A stretch of 64,000 bases of DNA from Candidatus Accumulibacter sp. ACC003 (GTDB lineage: Bacteria; Pseudomonadota; Gammaproteobacteria; Burkholderiales; Rhodocyclaceae): positions 310,001 to 374,000 of the forward strand of contig NZ_CAJQTX010000009.1 in assembly GCF_907163085.1 (NCBI RefSeq). Reading direction: 5' to 3'. This document shows positions 54,356-62,828 of the stretch, in pieces. The notes beneath the pieces are model-generated. The model was not told the origin of the DNA and made no database searches. It was given only the letters and a program-made list of their open reading frames with translations. Position 1 is the stretch's first letter. The number at the start of each line of letters is the position of its first letter. The translations under genes were made by a program, and so were the position numbers.

Positions 54356-55522
54356 GTGCTTGACTTCACCTTCTCCTTACCGACACGGATCCTCTTCGGG
54401 TCCGGTGCACGATCGCTCCTGGAGCAGGAACTGGGTAATCATTCGATAACCCGAACTCTTCTCGTGTATGGCCGTGGCAGCGTTCATCAGAACGGTTGCC
54501 ACCAGGAAATCACCGAGATTCTGAAAACACGTCGGATACCTTGCGTTGAGCACCCGAACTGCGGGGAGGATCCGGACGACCGTTTTGTCGCTGCCGGTAC
54601 GGCGCTGGCACTGGATTGCGGCGCAGATTTTGTCATCGGATTGGGCGGCGGTTCAGCAATCGACGCGGCCAAAGCCATCGCCTTGCTGGCTGCCAACAAA
54701 GTGCCGGATATCTGGGAGTATCGGCAGCGAAGAGCGCATTTCTCGGTTCCCGCACTGCCGCTCGGCGTGGTGCTCACCACCACTGGCACCGGCAGCGAAG
54801 GCAACGGCGGATTTGTGATCAGCAGGCAGTTGACCGATGAGAAAGTTGCTTTCACCGATCTATCGACACGCCCGCGCTTTGCTTACTGCAACCCAAATTT
54901 CACCAGAACGCTACCGCGTGCGGTATTGACTGACAATCACACGGACGTTCTTTCGCATCTGTTGGAACAGTTCTTTTCCATGGATGAAACACCTGGAATC
55001 GTCGACGCGATGATCCTGGAGGCCATGGACTATCTGCTACGCAATGCCCACGCCCTGGAATCCTGGCAGGATTCGTATAGCACGCGCGCGAACATGATGT
55101 TCGCTTCGACGATTTCACTTTCTTATCTATTCTCGTGCGGAAAGAAGATTCCATGGATATTGCATCATCTTGCGCATGCGCTTGCGGCGATTCGGCCAAT
55201 ATCTCATGGCGCATCGCTCAGGATTATTATCCCCGGCTGGCTCGCCTGGCTGGCGAGCCAACCGGCTTACGGGGTACGCAGCAATGACCTCTGTAAAAAG
55301 CTATCTGTCGTGCAGCCGGCGGAACTGGCGGCGTTTTTTGTTGACCATTTTTCGTCGCTATCCAGCCAACTTCATCCTCAGTTGAGCCGCTCTGAAAAGA
55401 GTCGAATGGTAGAGACTCTGTGCGCAGACGAGGCCTTTCTGGCCCGAGCAGGCCTTCGCAAGGCAGATCTGAGAAACATCGTCGACTGGACGCCGAACGA
55501 CGTCAAATGCTCGCCCGCCTGA
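54356..55522 (+). CDS. YqhD-like metal-dependent alcohol dehydrogenase
   Basis: 388 residues from a GTG at 54356; no in-frame ATG lies nearby. The family III (iron-type) ADH pattern is complete: G-G-G-S-A-I-D-A-A-K near 100, T-G-T-G-S-E-G-N-G-G near 145, and metal ligands Asp197, His201, His270 and His284 at the FucO/YqhD spacing. It interconverts an alcohol and an aldehyde with NAD(P)H. In this island it could make the aldehyde that the class III aminotransferase aminates, or reduce an acyl-derived aldehyde. It could also be a hitchhiker. It has no clear ribosome site. Confidence 0.88.
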   Translation: MLDFTFSLPTRILFGSGARSLLEQELGNHSITRTLLVYGRGSVHQNGCHQEITEILKTRRIPCVEHPNCGEDPDDRFVAAGTALALDCGADFVIGLGGGSAIDAAKAIALLAANKVPDIWEYRQRRAHFSVPALPLGVVLTTTGTGSEGNGGFVISRQLTDEKVAFTDLSTRPRFAYCNPNFTRTLPRAVLTDNHTDVLSHLLEQFFSMDETPGIVDAMILEAMDYLLRNAHALESWQDSYSTRANMMFASTISLSYLFSCGKKIPWILHHLAHALAAIRPISHGASLRIIIPGWLAWLASQPAYGVRSNDLCKKLSVVQPAELAAFFVDHFSSLSSQLHPQLSRSEKSRMVETLCADEAFLARAGLRKADLRNIVDWTPNDVKCSPA

Positions 55523-55597
55523 TTGCCGCTGCTATGGACTTTGGGCCGGCAACCACCCGGCTTCTCGACCACCCGATCGCATGACCGAGGATTGGCC

Positions 55598-56707
55598 TTG
55601 ACCAAAACGATAGTACTTGTTTTTCCGCTGGATATCGATGAGGCGAGCGCCTTCATCCGCGTCGCCCGCGCGCTTGATATTAAAATCATCGGTGCCAGTT
55701 CAGCGATGGCTGACCGAAATGGCGAGCCGATCGATTTGTTCATTCGGCTGCCATTCATTACCGACCCGGAGTTCGACGAGGCCTTGGGGCTGGCGATCGC
55801 GCGGCACTCGATCACCAGGATCTATTCGCCACATCAGGGCGTCTGGCGGCACTTGAAAAATCTTCTGCAGCGAGGTTCTGGAGGCCCTTCATTCGAGTTG
55901 TGCCAACCCGACCCATTTAGCGTCACCATGCAGCTTTTCAGCCCTCACGAAGACTGGGCGGCGTCCGTGGTGATCGACACGACGAGCGAAGAAATCCTGG
56001 GCAAGGCAACGATCCGTCCACCGCTGTCGCGTAGCTGCTATTCAGCGCTCCATCGCCAGTTCCTGAGCACACCGGGCCAGTGTGACGAGGGGAAACTACG
56101 CGCCCTATGCCACATCGTCCGTCAGCTTCCTCGCGGCGATTTTCTTGAGGTCGGGAGCCTTTATGGCCGTTCAGCGTTTGCCTTGGGTTACCTCGCTAGC
56201 CGTCACAATCTGGGAAGCCTGATTTGCATAGACCCCTGGAACACCAGCGAGCTGACCGATCAAGGCCCTCAAGCGGCAGTGCTGAACAGCGAACTCACCA
56301 ATACCGACATCGACGTCGAGCAGATTTTTCGAATCTTTCTGTCCACAATGGCGCTCCTCGACAACGTTGCTTACCTCCGCAAGACGTCCGCAGCCGCCGT
56401 CGCCATGTATCAGGCCGCGCGCAAGACGCGCGAGTTGCACAGTCCGGAGTTGGGCAAAGTTCCGCTGGCCGAGCAGCTGAGTCTACTGCACATTGATGGC
56501 AACCACCGCTACGACCAGGTGCGAACCGATGTCGAGACGTGGAGTCCCTTTCTCGCACCAGGCGGCTGGCTGCTACTCGACGATTACGTCTGGGCGTTCG
56601 GTGATGGCCCCCGTCGAGTGGGCGACGAATTGCTGGCAACACCGCTGTACAACTCGGCGTATGTCAGCGGCGACACGCTGTTCCTGCGCCGCAGCGAAAG
56701 CAGCTGA
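55598..56707 (+). CDS. Class I SAM methyltransferase with N-terminal pre-ATP-grasp-like segment
   Basis: 369 residues from a TTG at 55598, with GAGG upstream; the in-frame part before it lacks a ribosome site. The N-terminal 120 residues (V-L-V-F-P-L-D-I-D-E-A-S-A-F, then I-Y-S-P-H-Q-G-V-W-R-H-L) look like the first domain of ATP-grasp enzymes, without the rest of that fold. From about 190 it is a class I methyltransferase of the Methyltransf_24 type: F-L-E-V-G-S-L-Y-G-R-S-A-F-A-L-G, L-I-C-I-D-P-W-N, and L-L-H-I-D-G-N-H-R-Y. The combination is unusual. It probably methylates a precursor or the finished glycan. Confidence 0.82.
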   Translation: MTKTIVLVFPLDIDEASAFIRVARALDIKIIGASSAMADRNGEPIDLFIRLPFITDPEFDEALGLAIARHSITRIYSPHQGVWRHLKNLLQRGSGGPSFELCQPDPFSVTMQLFSPHEDWAASVVIDTTSEEILGKATIRPPLSRSCYSALHRQFLSTPGQCDEGKLRALCHIVRQLPRGDFLEVGSLYGRSAFALGYLASRHNLGSLICIDPWNTSELTDQGPQAAVLNSELTNTDIDVEQIFRIFLSTMALLDNVAYLRKTSAAAVAMYQAARKTRELHSPELGKVPLAEQLSLLHIDGNHRYDQVRTDVETWSPFLAPGGWLLLDDYVWAFGDGPRRVGDELLATPLYNSAYVSGDTLFLRRSESS

Positions 56708-56736
56708 GTGGCAAAAACCACGACGAGCATTACCGC

Positions 56737-57849
56737 TCAGACGGGCGCGCGGATGATCTCGATGATCCGATCGACTGTTCCAGAATCAAGGCCAGGAAAG
56801 ATCGGCAGGCAAAGGACACGATTGGCGATGCTTGTCGCTACCGGCAGGTTGGCGGGGGCTGCCGAGGCAATTCCCCGGTACATGGGAAGATTGCTGATCA
56901 GCGGAAAGAAGTAGCGGCGGACGTGGATGTCCTTGCTGCGGAACACTTCGTACAGCTGGTCGCGGGACAGCGCGTACTCGGGGCCGATGATCAGCGGGAA
57001 GTAGCCAGCATTCGGCTTCACGCCGTCAGAAATGGTCAGGCAGTGCACGCCAGCCACCTGTGCCAGCGCTTGACGGTAACGCTGGTCGATGTGCAGCCGT
57101 GCGGCAATAGCCTGGGCCACGTGCTTGAGCTGCAGCAAGCCCAGGGCCGCCTGAAACTCGTTCATCTTGCCGTTGATACCGGGTGCGACAACGGTGACTT
57201 CGTCGGCGAAACCGAAATTCTTGAGGTAATCGATACGCTGCTTGAGCTTCAGGTCGTGGCAGATGATCGCCCCGCCTTCAAAGGTATTGAAGACCTTGGT
57301 GGCATGGAAACTGAGCATCGCCAGGTCGCCATGATCGAGCAGCGATTGACCGCCCACCGAAACGCCAAAAGCGTGTGCCGCATCGTAGATCAGCTTCAGC
57401 CCGTAGGTGTCGGCGATCTGCTGCAGACGCTGGCTGGCACAGGGATTACCGTAGCAATGCACGGGCAGAATGGCGGTCGTCCGTGGCGTAATCGCCGCCT
57501 CGACCAGATCCTCGTCAAGGTTACAGGTATCGGCGCGAATATCGACGAAGACCGGTTTTATGCCGTTCCAGAGCAAGGCGTGCGTGGTTGCAGCGAAGGT
57601 GTAAGGCGTGGTGATGACTTCGCCGGTTACCCGCAGACTCTGCAAAGCGGTCATCAGCGCCAAGGTGCCGTTGGCAAACAGGGAGACGTAGGGAACGCCG
57701 AGATACTGCCTGAGTTGCTCCTCGAACTGCTGATGGAACGGCCCACCATTGGTAAGTCGTCCGCTCTCCCATATCTCGGCGAGATAGGGAAGAAATTCTT
57801 CCAGGGGCGGCAGATAGGGCCTGGTAAGGAGGATGGGCTTTTCTGGCAT
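56737..57849 (-). CDS. DegT/DnrJ/EryC1-type sugar aminotransferase
   Basis: 370 residues from the ATG at 57849 (an ATG at 57888 is possible). Schiff-base Lys185 in F-H-A-T-K-V-F-N-T-F-E-G-G, Asp156 in Y-D-A-A-H-A-F-G, and the N-terminal motif L-T-N-G-G-P. These enzymes aminate 3- or 4-keto nucleotide sugars. It runs opposite to the rest of the island and converges on the methyltransferase gene. Together with the PglD-like acyltransferase it forms the standard pair that makes an acylated 4-amino-sugar such as viosamine or bacillosamine. A 4,6-dehydratase to make the keto sugar is not in the window. Confidence 0.93.
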   Translation of the reverse strand: MPEKPILLTRPYLPPLEEFLPYLAEIWESGRLTNGGPFHQQFEEQLRQYLGVPYVSLFANGTLALMTALQSLRVTGEVITTPYTFAATTHALLWNGIKPVFVDIRADTCNLDEDLVEAAITPRTTAILPVHCYGNPCASQRLQQIADTYGLKLIYDAAHAFGVSVGGQSLLDHGDLAMLSFHATKVFNTFEGGAIICHDLKLKQRIDYLKNFGFADEVTVVAPGINGKMNEFQAALGLLQLKHVAQAIAARLHIDQRYRQALAQVAGVHCLTISDGVKPNAGYFPLIIGPEYALSRDQLYEVFRSKDIHVRRYFFPLISNLPMYRGIASAAPANLPVATSIANRVLCLPIFPGLDSGTVDRIIEIIRAPV

Positions 57850-58080
57850 GACTTCCAAGGCGATTGGAGATGACACGAAGCTGTTCATTATGCACCGTAT
57901 TACGGCAGCCGGGATTCTCCATTCGCCACCGACCGGCGGGCGCGACGCTCGTTTTCGCGCCGCACCGTCGCGCGCGGAGCGCTCGGAGTAAGATGCAGAA
58001 AAACAGCGTCAGCCGAGCAAATGAGCAACTCGCCGAGAGCTGCCTGACGGCGACGACGATGAAGCAGGAGAGCGAAGACA

Positions 58081-58407
58081 ATGCGCAAAGCTCGGGATGA
58101 TGGGCTGAAGAACGCCGTCGCGCTGGCCTACAGCCAGACCGACGCGGCGCCACGCGTCGTCGCCAAGGGCCGGGGCCTGATGGCCGAGCAGATCATTGCC
58201 CGCGCCCATGAGCACGGGGTCTACGTACACGAATCGCCCGAGCTGGTCTCACTACTGATGCAGGTCGACCTGGACCAGCACATCCCGCCGCAGCTGTATC
58301 TGGCGATCGCCGAACTGCTGGCCTGGCTGTACCGGCTGGAGAGCGGCCAGGCGGCGCCGGCGGCGGCCACTCTTGTCGCCGCAGTCGAAGCGAATCGGCA
58401 GCCCTGA
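58081..58407 (+). CDS. Stand-alone FlhB C-terminal-like protein
   Basis: 108 residues from the ATG at 58081, AGGAG 10 bases upstream. It matches the cytoplasmic tail of FlhB/YscU export-switch proteins: A-V-A-L-A-Y, P-R-V-V-A-K-G-R-G-L-M-A, then H-G-V-Y-V-H-E-S-P-E-L and I-P-P-Q-L-Y-L-A-I-A-E-L-L-A-W-L-Y. It lacks the transmembrane half and the NPTH autocleavage site. Such short homologues (FhlB-type) occur in many beta-proteobacteria and may replace the released tail of FlhB. It is divergent from the aminotransferase gene. Confidence 0.9.
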   Translation: MRKARDDGLKNAVALAYSQTDAAPRVVAKGRGLMAEQIIARAHEHGVYVHESPELVSLLMQVDLDQHIPPQLYLAIAELLAWLYRLESGQAAPAAATLVAAVEANRQP

Positions 58408-58498
58408 ACTCGGAGCGTCCGCTACCGGTGCGCCCGTTTTGCTTTAAACTGAGCCTTCAGGGCGCTCCGAGCCGCTCCAGCAAATTCCGGGAAAACAG

Positions 58499-59302
58499 AT
58501 GGAAGCAACGGATTTTCAGCCACAACCGCCAGCGGAAGACCTGCACTTCGAGATCGAACGAGCCGGGGACTACAGTCAATACCTGCTGCACTCGAAGGCC
58601 GAGATTGTCGCCGCGCTGCGCTCGCTGATCCAGCGGCGCGCCCTGGTCAGCGCGTGCATCGACCCCGGCCGGATCTTCCTGCTGACTTCCGTGCTCGACC
58701 TTGACTCCGATAGCGGCGAGCTGCTCCTCGACTGGGGTCACGACGAGCACGTCAACGGCCAGGCATTGGCGGCCAGCCAGCTTATCCTGAGCGCCGAAGT
58801 CGACAAGGTGAAGGTGCAATTCACGCTGCACGATCTCGCGGAGGGCAGCCTCGACGGGCGGCCGGCTTTTCGCGCAGCACTGCCGAACGAAGTCCTGCGT
58901 CTGCAACGTCGCGAATATTTTCGCCTATCGACGCCGATCGCCAGGCCGGTCAAGTTCGTCACCACGATCAAACGCGTCGACGGCAGCACGCTGGTCGCCG
59001 AAGCGTCCTTGCTTGACATCAGCGGTGGTGGCGTCGGCCTGATGGCCACTCCCAGCCTGGCGGCGCTACTGCCCCGCGGCAGCACGCTCAACGACTGCAA
59101 GATGACGCTTCCCGACGAGGGTCTGCTGGTCGGCAGGCTGTGCGTGCGCAACAAGTTTGACGTCACCACCAGGGGTGGCGCGCGCTACGTTCGCGTCGGC
59201 TGTGAATTCATCAATCTTCCGGGTGCGCGAATGAGCATGGTGCAACGCTACATCACGCGCATCGAGCGCGAGCGCAAGGCGCGGCTGAGCGGCATGGCCT
59301 GA
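58499..59302 (+). CDS. ycgR: YcgR-type PilZ flagellar brake protein
   Basis: 267 residues. An N-terminal YcgR domain (about 15-130) precedes a PilZ domain (about 135-255) with the cyclic-di-GMP motif R-R-E-Y-F-R near 140 and D-I-S-G-G-G-V-G near 175. Both halves of the binding signature (RxxxR and D/NxSxxG) are complete. Cyclic-di-GMP-loaded YcgR binds the flagellar motor and slows swimming. It links the cyclic-di-GMP protein at 11283 and the flagellar genes functionally, though any direct connection is inference. The ribosome site is weak. Confidence 0.92.
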   Translation: MEATDFQPQPPAEDLHFEIERAGDYSQYLLHSKAEIVAALRSLIQRRALVSACIDPGRIFLLTSVLDLDSDSGELLLDWGHDEHVNGQALAASQLILSAEVDKVKVQFTLHDLAEGSLDGRPAFRAALPNEVLRLQRREYFRLSTPIARPVKFVTTIKRVDGSTLVAEASLLDISGGGVGLMATPSLAALLPRGSTLNDCKMTLPDEGLLVGRLCVRNKFDVTTRGGARYVRVGCEFINLPGARMSMVQRYITRIERERKARLSGMA

Positions 59303-59386
59303 GCAACACGCTGGCCAGGGCGGCTGGGCTGGCAAAGCCCGGAGTCACCGCTCTGGAAGTGATGATCGAAGGTCGATGATCGAGAG

Positions 59387-59417
59387 CGTCGGGGTGCGCG
59401 GCTCGCGCGCCCCGACG
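59387..59417. terminator. GC-rich stem-loop between ycgR and frdD
   Basis: CGTCGGGGTGCGCG and CGCGCGCCCCGACG form a long stem with a short loop, in the gap where the plus-strand ycgR-like gene and the minus-strand frd operon converge. No T-tract follows on either strand. It may act as a rho-assisted stop or as an mRNA end barrier. Confidence 0.45.
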
Positions 59418-59432
59418 CGTCGGTGGCCCCGT

Positions 59433-59801
59433 CTAGAAACCGATCGCCAGCAGGGAGTACGCCGCGAACAGTGTTCCCAGCATGGCACCGCCGTAGCACA
59501 GCAGCTTGGCACCGATGCCAGCGTGAATGCCAATGTCGTGCAGGCTGTGGAAGATGCGGTGCGCCGCGTGCCACAGGAAGAGCGCGATGATCGCCAGAAT
59601 GAAACCCTTGCCGATCACGTTCTGCGAAAAGGCCAGCATGTTGGCGTAGCTCATGGTGTCGGCCGGCAACAGCAAGCCGAGCGGCACCGCGATGCCGGTA
59701 ATCAACACCAGCATCGGACCAAGCAAGGCCGACAGCATGCCGCCAGCACCGAACAGCGCCCAGAAAATAGGCGCGTTGGAACGTTTCAATGTCCTTTTCA
59801 T
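59433..59801 (-). CDS. frdD: Fumarate reductase membrane subunit FrdD
   Basis: 122 residues with three transmembrane helices. It begins [22 protein letters not shown] and contains W-H-A-A-H-R-I-F-H-S-L-H-D-I-G, the FrdD anchor pattern. It overlaps frdC by ATGA and is last in the operon. With FrdC it forms the quinol-binding anchor of the E. coli-type, haem-free complex. Confidence 0.92.
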   Translation of the reverse strand: MKRTLKRSNAPIFWALFGAGGMLSALLGPMLVLITGIAVPLGLLLPADTMSYANMLAFSQNVIGKGFILAIIALFLWHAAHRIFHSLHDIGIHAGIGAKLLCYGGAMLGTLFAAYSLLAIGF

Positions 59802-60196
59802 CGTGCCATCCCCCACACTGCAAGAAGCAAGACCAGACTGGCGGCGGCGGCTACTGCCAGCCCGCCACCGGTGATCGCGCCGTCCGGCAGCCGCTTGCCG
59901 CCGACGATTACCGGTGGCATGGTCCGCGGCATGATCTTGAACCAGGTATAGGTGTGGTAGCTGATGGCCACCAACGCCAGCACGTGAAAGGCGATGTACA
60001 AGGGGTTCTTGAGCCCTTCGAGCCAGACGTTCCACGCGGCCTCACCGCGCGACAGGTGCAACAAGCCATTCAACAGGATGCCGGCGTAGGCGGCGACAAA
60101 GAGCGCCGTTCCTTCGTGGATCATGTACTCGACGAAGAACGGATTCCTCCGCCACCACCCGTCCATCGGACGAACATAGGGACGACGTTTGTTCAC
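59798..60196 (-). CDS. frdC: Fumarate reductase membrane subunit FrdC
   Basis: 132 residues from a GTG at 60196, which overlaps the frdB stop as GTGA and has GGGAGGTG upstream. The N-terminus K-R-R-P-Y-V-R-P-M-x-x-W-W is diagnostic of FrdC, followed by three transmembrane helices and [10 protein letters not shown]. It binds the quinol at the membrane. FrdC and FrdD rather than SdhC and SdhD point to a fumarate-reducing enzyme. Confidence 0.94.
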   Translation of the reverse strand: MNKRRPYVRPMDGWWRRNPFFVEYMIHEGTALFVAAYAGILLNGLLHLSRGEAAWNVWLEGLKNPLYIAFHVLALVAISYHTYTWFKIMPRTMPPVIVGGKRLPDGAITGGGLAVAAAASLVLLLAVWGMAR

Positions 60197-60948
60197 TTGG
60201 CACCTCCCTTCGGAGCAAGGAAACGCAGAAAATAGTCGGCGGCCGCGTTGGTCTTGTTCTGGTTGACGGCGTTGGCCGGATCGACGTGCTTGGGACAGAC
60301 CTCGGAGCAATAGCCGACTGCCGTACAGTGGAAGACACCCTCTTCCGAAGCGACCAGCTCCATGCGCTCGGCTTTGCCGCCATCGCGCGAATCGACGTTG
60401 TAGCGATGCAGCAAGGCCATCGCTCCCGGTCCGATGAACTCGGGGTTGAGGCCGAACTGCGGACACGCGGCGTAGCACAGCATGCAGTTGATGCACGAAC
60501 TGAACTGCTCGTAAGCGTTGAGTTGCTCGGGCGTCTGCAGGTATTCGCCCTGCTCCAGCGTGCGCTTTTCCTTGGGAATGATGTAGGGCTGGATGCTTTC
60601 GAGCTTCTCGATGAAGCCTTCCATGTTGATCACCAGATCGCGTTCGATCGGGAAATGCGCCAGCGCTTCGACGCGTACCCGCGCCGGATAGTAGTCGCGC
60701 AGGAAGGTCTCGCACGACAGGCTGGGTTCGCCGTTGATCATCATCCCGCAGCTGCCGCAGATCGCCATCCGGCACGACCAACGAAAGCTCAGTGAGCCGT
60801 CGAGGTAGTCCTTGATGTACTGCACGCCCTGCAATACCGACATGTCGTCGGTAAACGGCACCTGGAATACCTGCTGGTACGGTACCTTGTCCTTTTCCGG
60901 GTGGTAGCGCAGCACCTCGATTTCAATCGTTCTCTGATTCTCAGACAT
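60193..60948 (-). CDS. frdB: Fumarate reductase iron-sulphur subunit FrdB
   Basis: 251 residues from the ATG at 60948. Cluster ligands are complete: [2Fe-2S] in [11 protein letters not shown] and the later C; [4Fe-4S] and [3Fe-4S] in [12 protein letters not shown] and [11 protein letters not shown]. Electrons pass from quinol through the three clusters to FrdA. It overlaps frdA by 8 bases and frdC by 4. Confidence 0.96.
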   Translation of the reverse strand: MSENQRTIEIEVLRYHPEKDKVPYQQVFQVPFTDDMSVLQGVQYIKDYLDGSLSFRWSCRMAICGSCGMMINGEPSLSCETFLRDYYPARVRVEALAHFPIERDLVINMEGFIEKLESIQPYIIPKEKRTLEQGEYLQTPEQLNAYEQFSSCINCMLCYAACPQFGLNPEFIGPGAMALLHRYNVDSRDGGKAERMELVASEEGVFHCTAVGYCSEVCPKHVDPANAVNQNKTNAAADYFLRFLAPKGGAK

Positions 60949-62728
60949 TGGAAGCCTTCCTTTCCTGCTCTGCCTTTTCGCCTGCGGCACCATAGGCGCG
61001 CGTGCCTGGTTTCGACTTGGTGATTTTGACCGGGCCGTAGTCGATGCGCGGCGCGCCGCCAGCGACATAATGCGCCTGCGAGTGTTGCAGGAAGTTTTCG
61101 TCGTCGCGCTTTTCGAAACCGTCGAGGCGCTGGTGGGCGCCGCGCGATTCGCGTCGATTGAGCGCCGAATAGGCCATGCTCTGCGCCACGTCGAGCTGGT
61201 ATTCGAGCTCGATGGCCAGTAGCCACTCGGTGTTCCAGACACTCGACTTATCCTCGACGTTGACCTGCTTGAAGCGTTCCTTGAGTTCGTCGAGTTTGTC
61301 GCAGGTTTTCTGCATCGTCTCGGCCAGGCGGTAAATGCCGCAACCGTCCTCCATGGTCTGCGCCATTTCCTTGCGCAGCGTGGCAATGCGTTCGTTGCCA
61401 CCGGTTTTCAGCTTCAGGCCCAGCACGCGTTGCTCGACCACCTGCGCCTGCTTGAGCAGGCTCGCCGAATCGCCCGGCGCCACAGCCTTGGCGAAACGAG
61501 CGGCTTCGACGCCGGCAACCTTGCCAAAAACGCAGAGTTCCGACAAGGAATTCGATCCCAGGCGGTTGGCGCCATGGATGCCGACACTGGAACATTCGCC
61601 GGCCGCATAGAGACCGGGCAACGGTGACGCACAAAGACCGTCGACCATGATTCCGCCCATGGTGTAATGCACCGCCGGCCGAACGGGAATCGGCGCACGC
61701 GCCGGATCGACACCGAGAAACTGCTCGGCCAGCTCGTAGATCTGCGGCAGACGCTCGCGCAGCTTGGCCTCACCGAGATGGCGCAGGTCGAGATGAACCA
61801 CCGAACCGTGCTGGCCCTCGATGGTGCGACCTTTTTGCTGCTCGTACCAGAACGCCTGGCTGAGGCGGTCGCGTGGCCCGAGTTCCATCGCCTTGTTGCG
61901 CGGCGACGGCTCGGCCGGGCCAAGACCGTAATCCTGCAGATAACGATAGCCGTCCTTGTTCACCAGAAAACCGCCCTCACCGCGACACGCCTCGGTGAAT
62001 AGCAGGCCGGTACCGGGCATGCACGTCGGGTGATACTGAACGAATTCCATATCGCGCAGCGGCACCCCGTGGCGGTAGGCCAGGGCCATGCCGTCGCCGG
62101 TGACGACGCCGCCATTGGTGTTCTCGCGGAAGACCCTGCCAGCGCCGCCGGTGGCGATGACCACCGACCGGCCTTCGACGAAGGTAAACTCGCCCGAGCC
62201 GATCTCGATCGCGACGACACCCTGCACGCGACCATTCGCAACGACCAGGTCGACACAGAAATGCTCGTCGAAACGCTTGATCGACGGATACTTGATCGAC
62301 GTCTGGAAGAGCGTATGCAGCATGTGGAAACCGGTCTTGTCGGCCGCGAACCAGGTGCGCTCGATCTTCATGCCGCCGAAAGCTCGGACGTTGACGTGCC
62401 CGTCAGGGGTACGACTCCACGGGCATCCCCAGTGCTCGAGCTGGGTCAGCTCTTCGTTGCAGTGCGCGACGAAGTACTCGACCACATCCTGCTCGCACAA
62501 CCAGTCGCCACCGCCGACGGTGTCGTTGAAATGGTATTCGAGGCTATCGGTCGGCAGCTTCACGCCCGCCGAACCGCCTTCGGCGGCGACGGTGTGGCTG
62601 CGCATCGGATAGACCTTGGAAACCAGCGCGATCTTCAGCGTCGGGTCGGACTCTGCGACGGCTATCGCCGCTCGCAAACCCGCCCCACCACCGCCGACAA
62701 TCACAACATCTGCTTTGAAACTCTCCAT
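60941..62728 (-). CDS. frdA: Fumarate reductase flavoprotein FrdA
   Basis: 595 residues from the ATG at 62728, with AAAGGA upstream. FAD motif [10 protein letters not shown]; flavin-attachment His45 in [10 protein letters not shown]; active-site H-P-T and R-G-E-G-G regions; and H-Y-T-M-G-G-I before the capping domain. It reduces fumarate to succinate, and the order frdABCD is that of the anaerobic enzyme. The C-terminal segment P-G-T-R-A-Y-G is somewhat longer than usual. An RquA-like gene lies 100 bases upstream, which suggests rhodoquinol as the electron donor. Confidence 0.96.
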   Translation of the reverse strand: MESFKADVVIVGGGGAGLRAAIAVAESDPTLKIALVSKVYPMRSHTVAAEGGSAGVKLPTDSLEYHFNDTVGGGDWLCEQDVVEYFVAHCNEELTQLEHWGCPWSRTPDGHVNVRAFGGMKIERTWFAADKTGFHMLHTLFQTSIKYPSIKRFDEHFCVDLVVANGRVQGVVAIEIGSGEFTFVEGRSVVIATGGAGRVFRENTNGGVVTGDGMALAYRHGVPLRDMEFVQYHPTCMPGTGLLFTEACRGEGGFLVNKDGYRYLQDYGLGPAEPSPRNKAMELGPRDRLSQAFWYEQQKGRTIEGQHGSVVHLDLRHLGEAKLRERLPQIYELAEQFLGVDPARAPIPVRPAVHYTMGGIMVDGLCASPLPGLYAAGECSSVGIHGANRLGSNSLSELCVFGKVAGVEAARFAKAVAPGDSASLLKQAQVVEQRVLGLKLKTGGNERIATLRKEMAQTMEDGCGIYRLAETMQKTCDKLDELKERFKQVNVEDKSSVWNTEWLLAIELEYQLDVAQSMAYSALNRRESRGAHQRLDGFEKRDDENFLQHSQAHYVAGGAPRIDYGPVKITKSKPGTRAYGAAGEKAEQERKASNV

Positions 62729-62776
62729 GCTTGATCCTTTCTCGCGCCAGCCATCGCCAGTCGCGACTAACACGCC

Positions 62777-62812
62777 AAAAGCCCTGGCGGAGCTTGCGCT
62801 CAAGCAGGGCTA
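62777..62812 (-). terminator. Terminator-like stem-loop between rquA and frdA
   Basis: On the minus strand AGCCCTG and CAGGGCT pair around a loop that contains a second hairpin (GAGC-GCAA-GCTC), then TTTT. It sits right after the rquA stop and before frdA. It could end rquA transcripts, or act as a partial stop that sets different rquA and frd levels. Confidence 0.4.
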
Positions 62813-62828
62813 GCCAATAATCTGATTC

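Noticed and set aside
58443-58470. Possible FliA promoter before the YcgR-like gene (TAAACTGA)
   Set aside because: At the required distance the -10 would be GCTCCGAG, which does not match GCCGATAA.
59433-62728. Succinate dehydrogenase (sdhCDAB)
   Set aside because: Gene order A-B-C-D and FrdC/FrdD anchor motifs match fumarate reductase rather than SdhC/SdhD.
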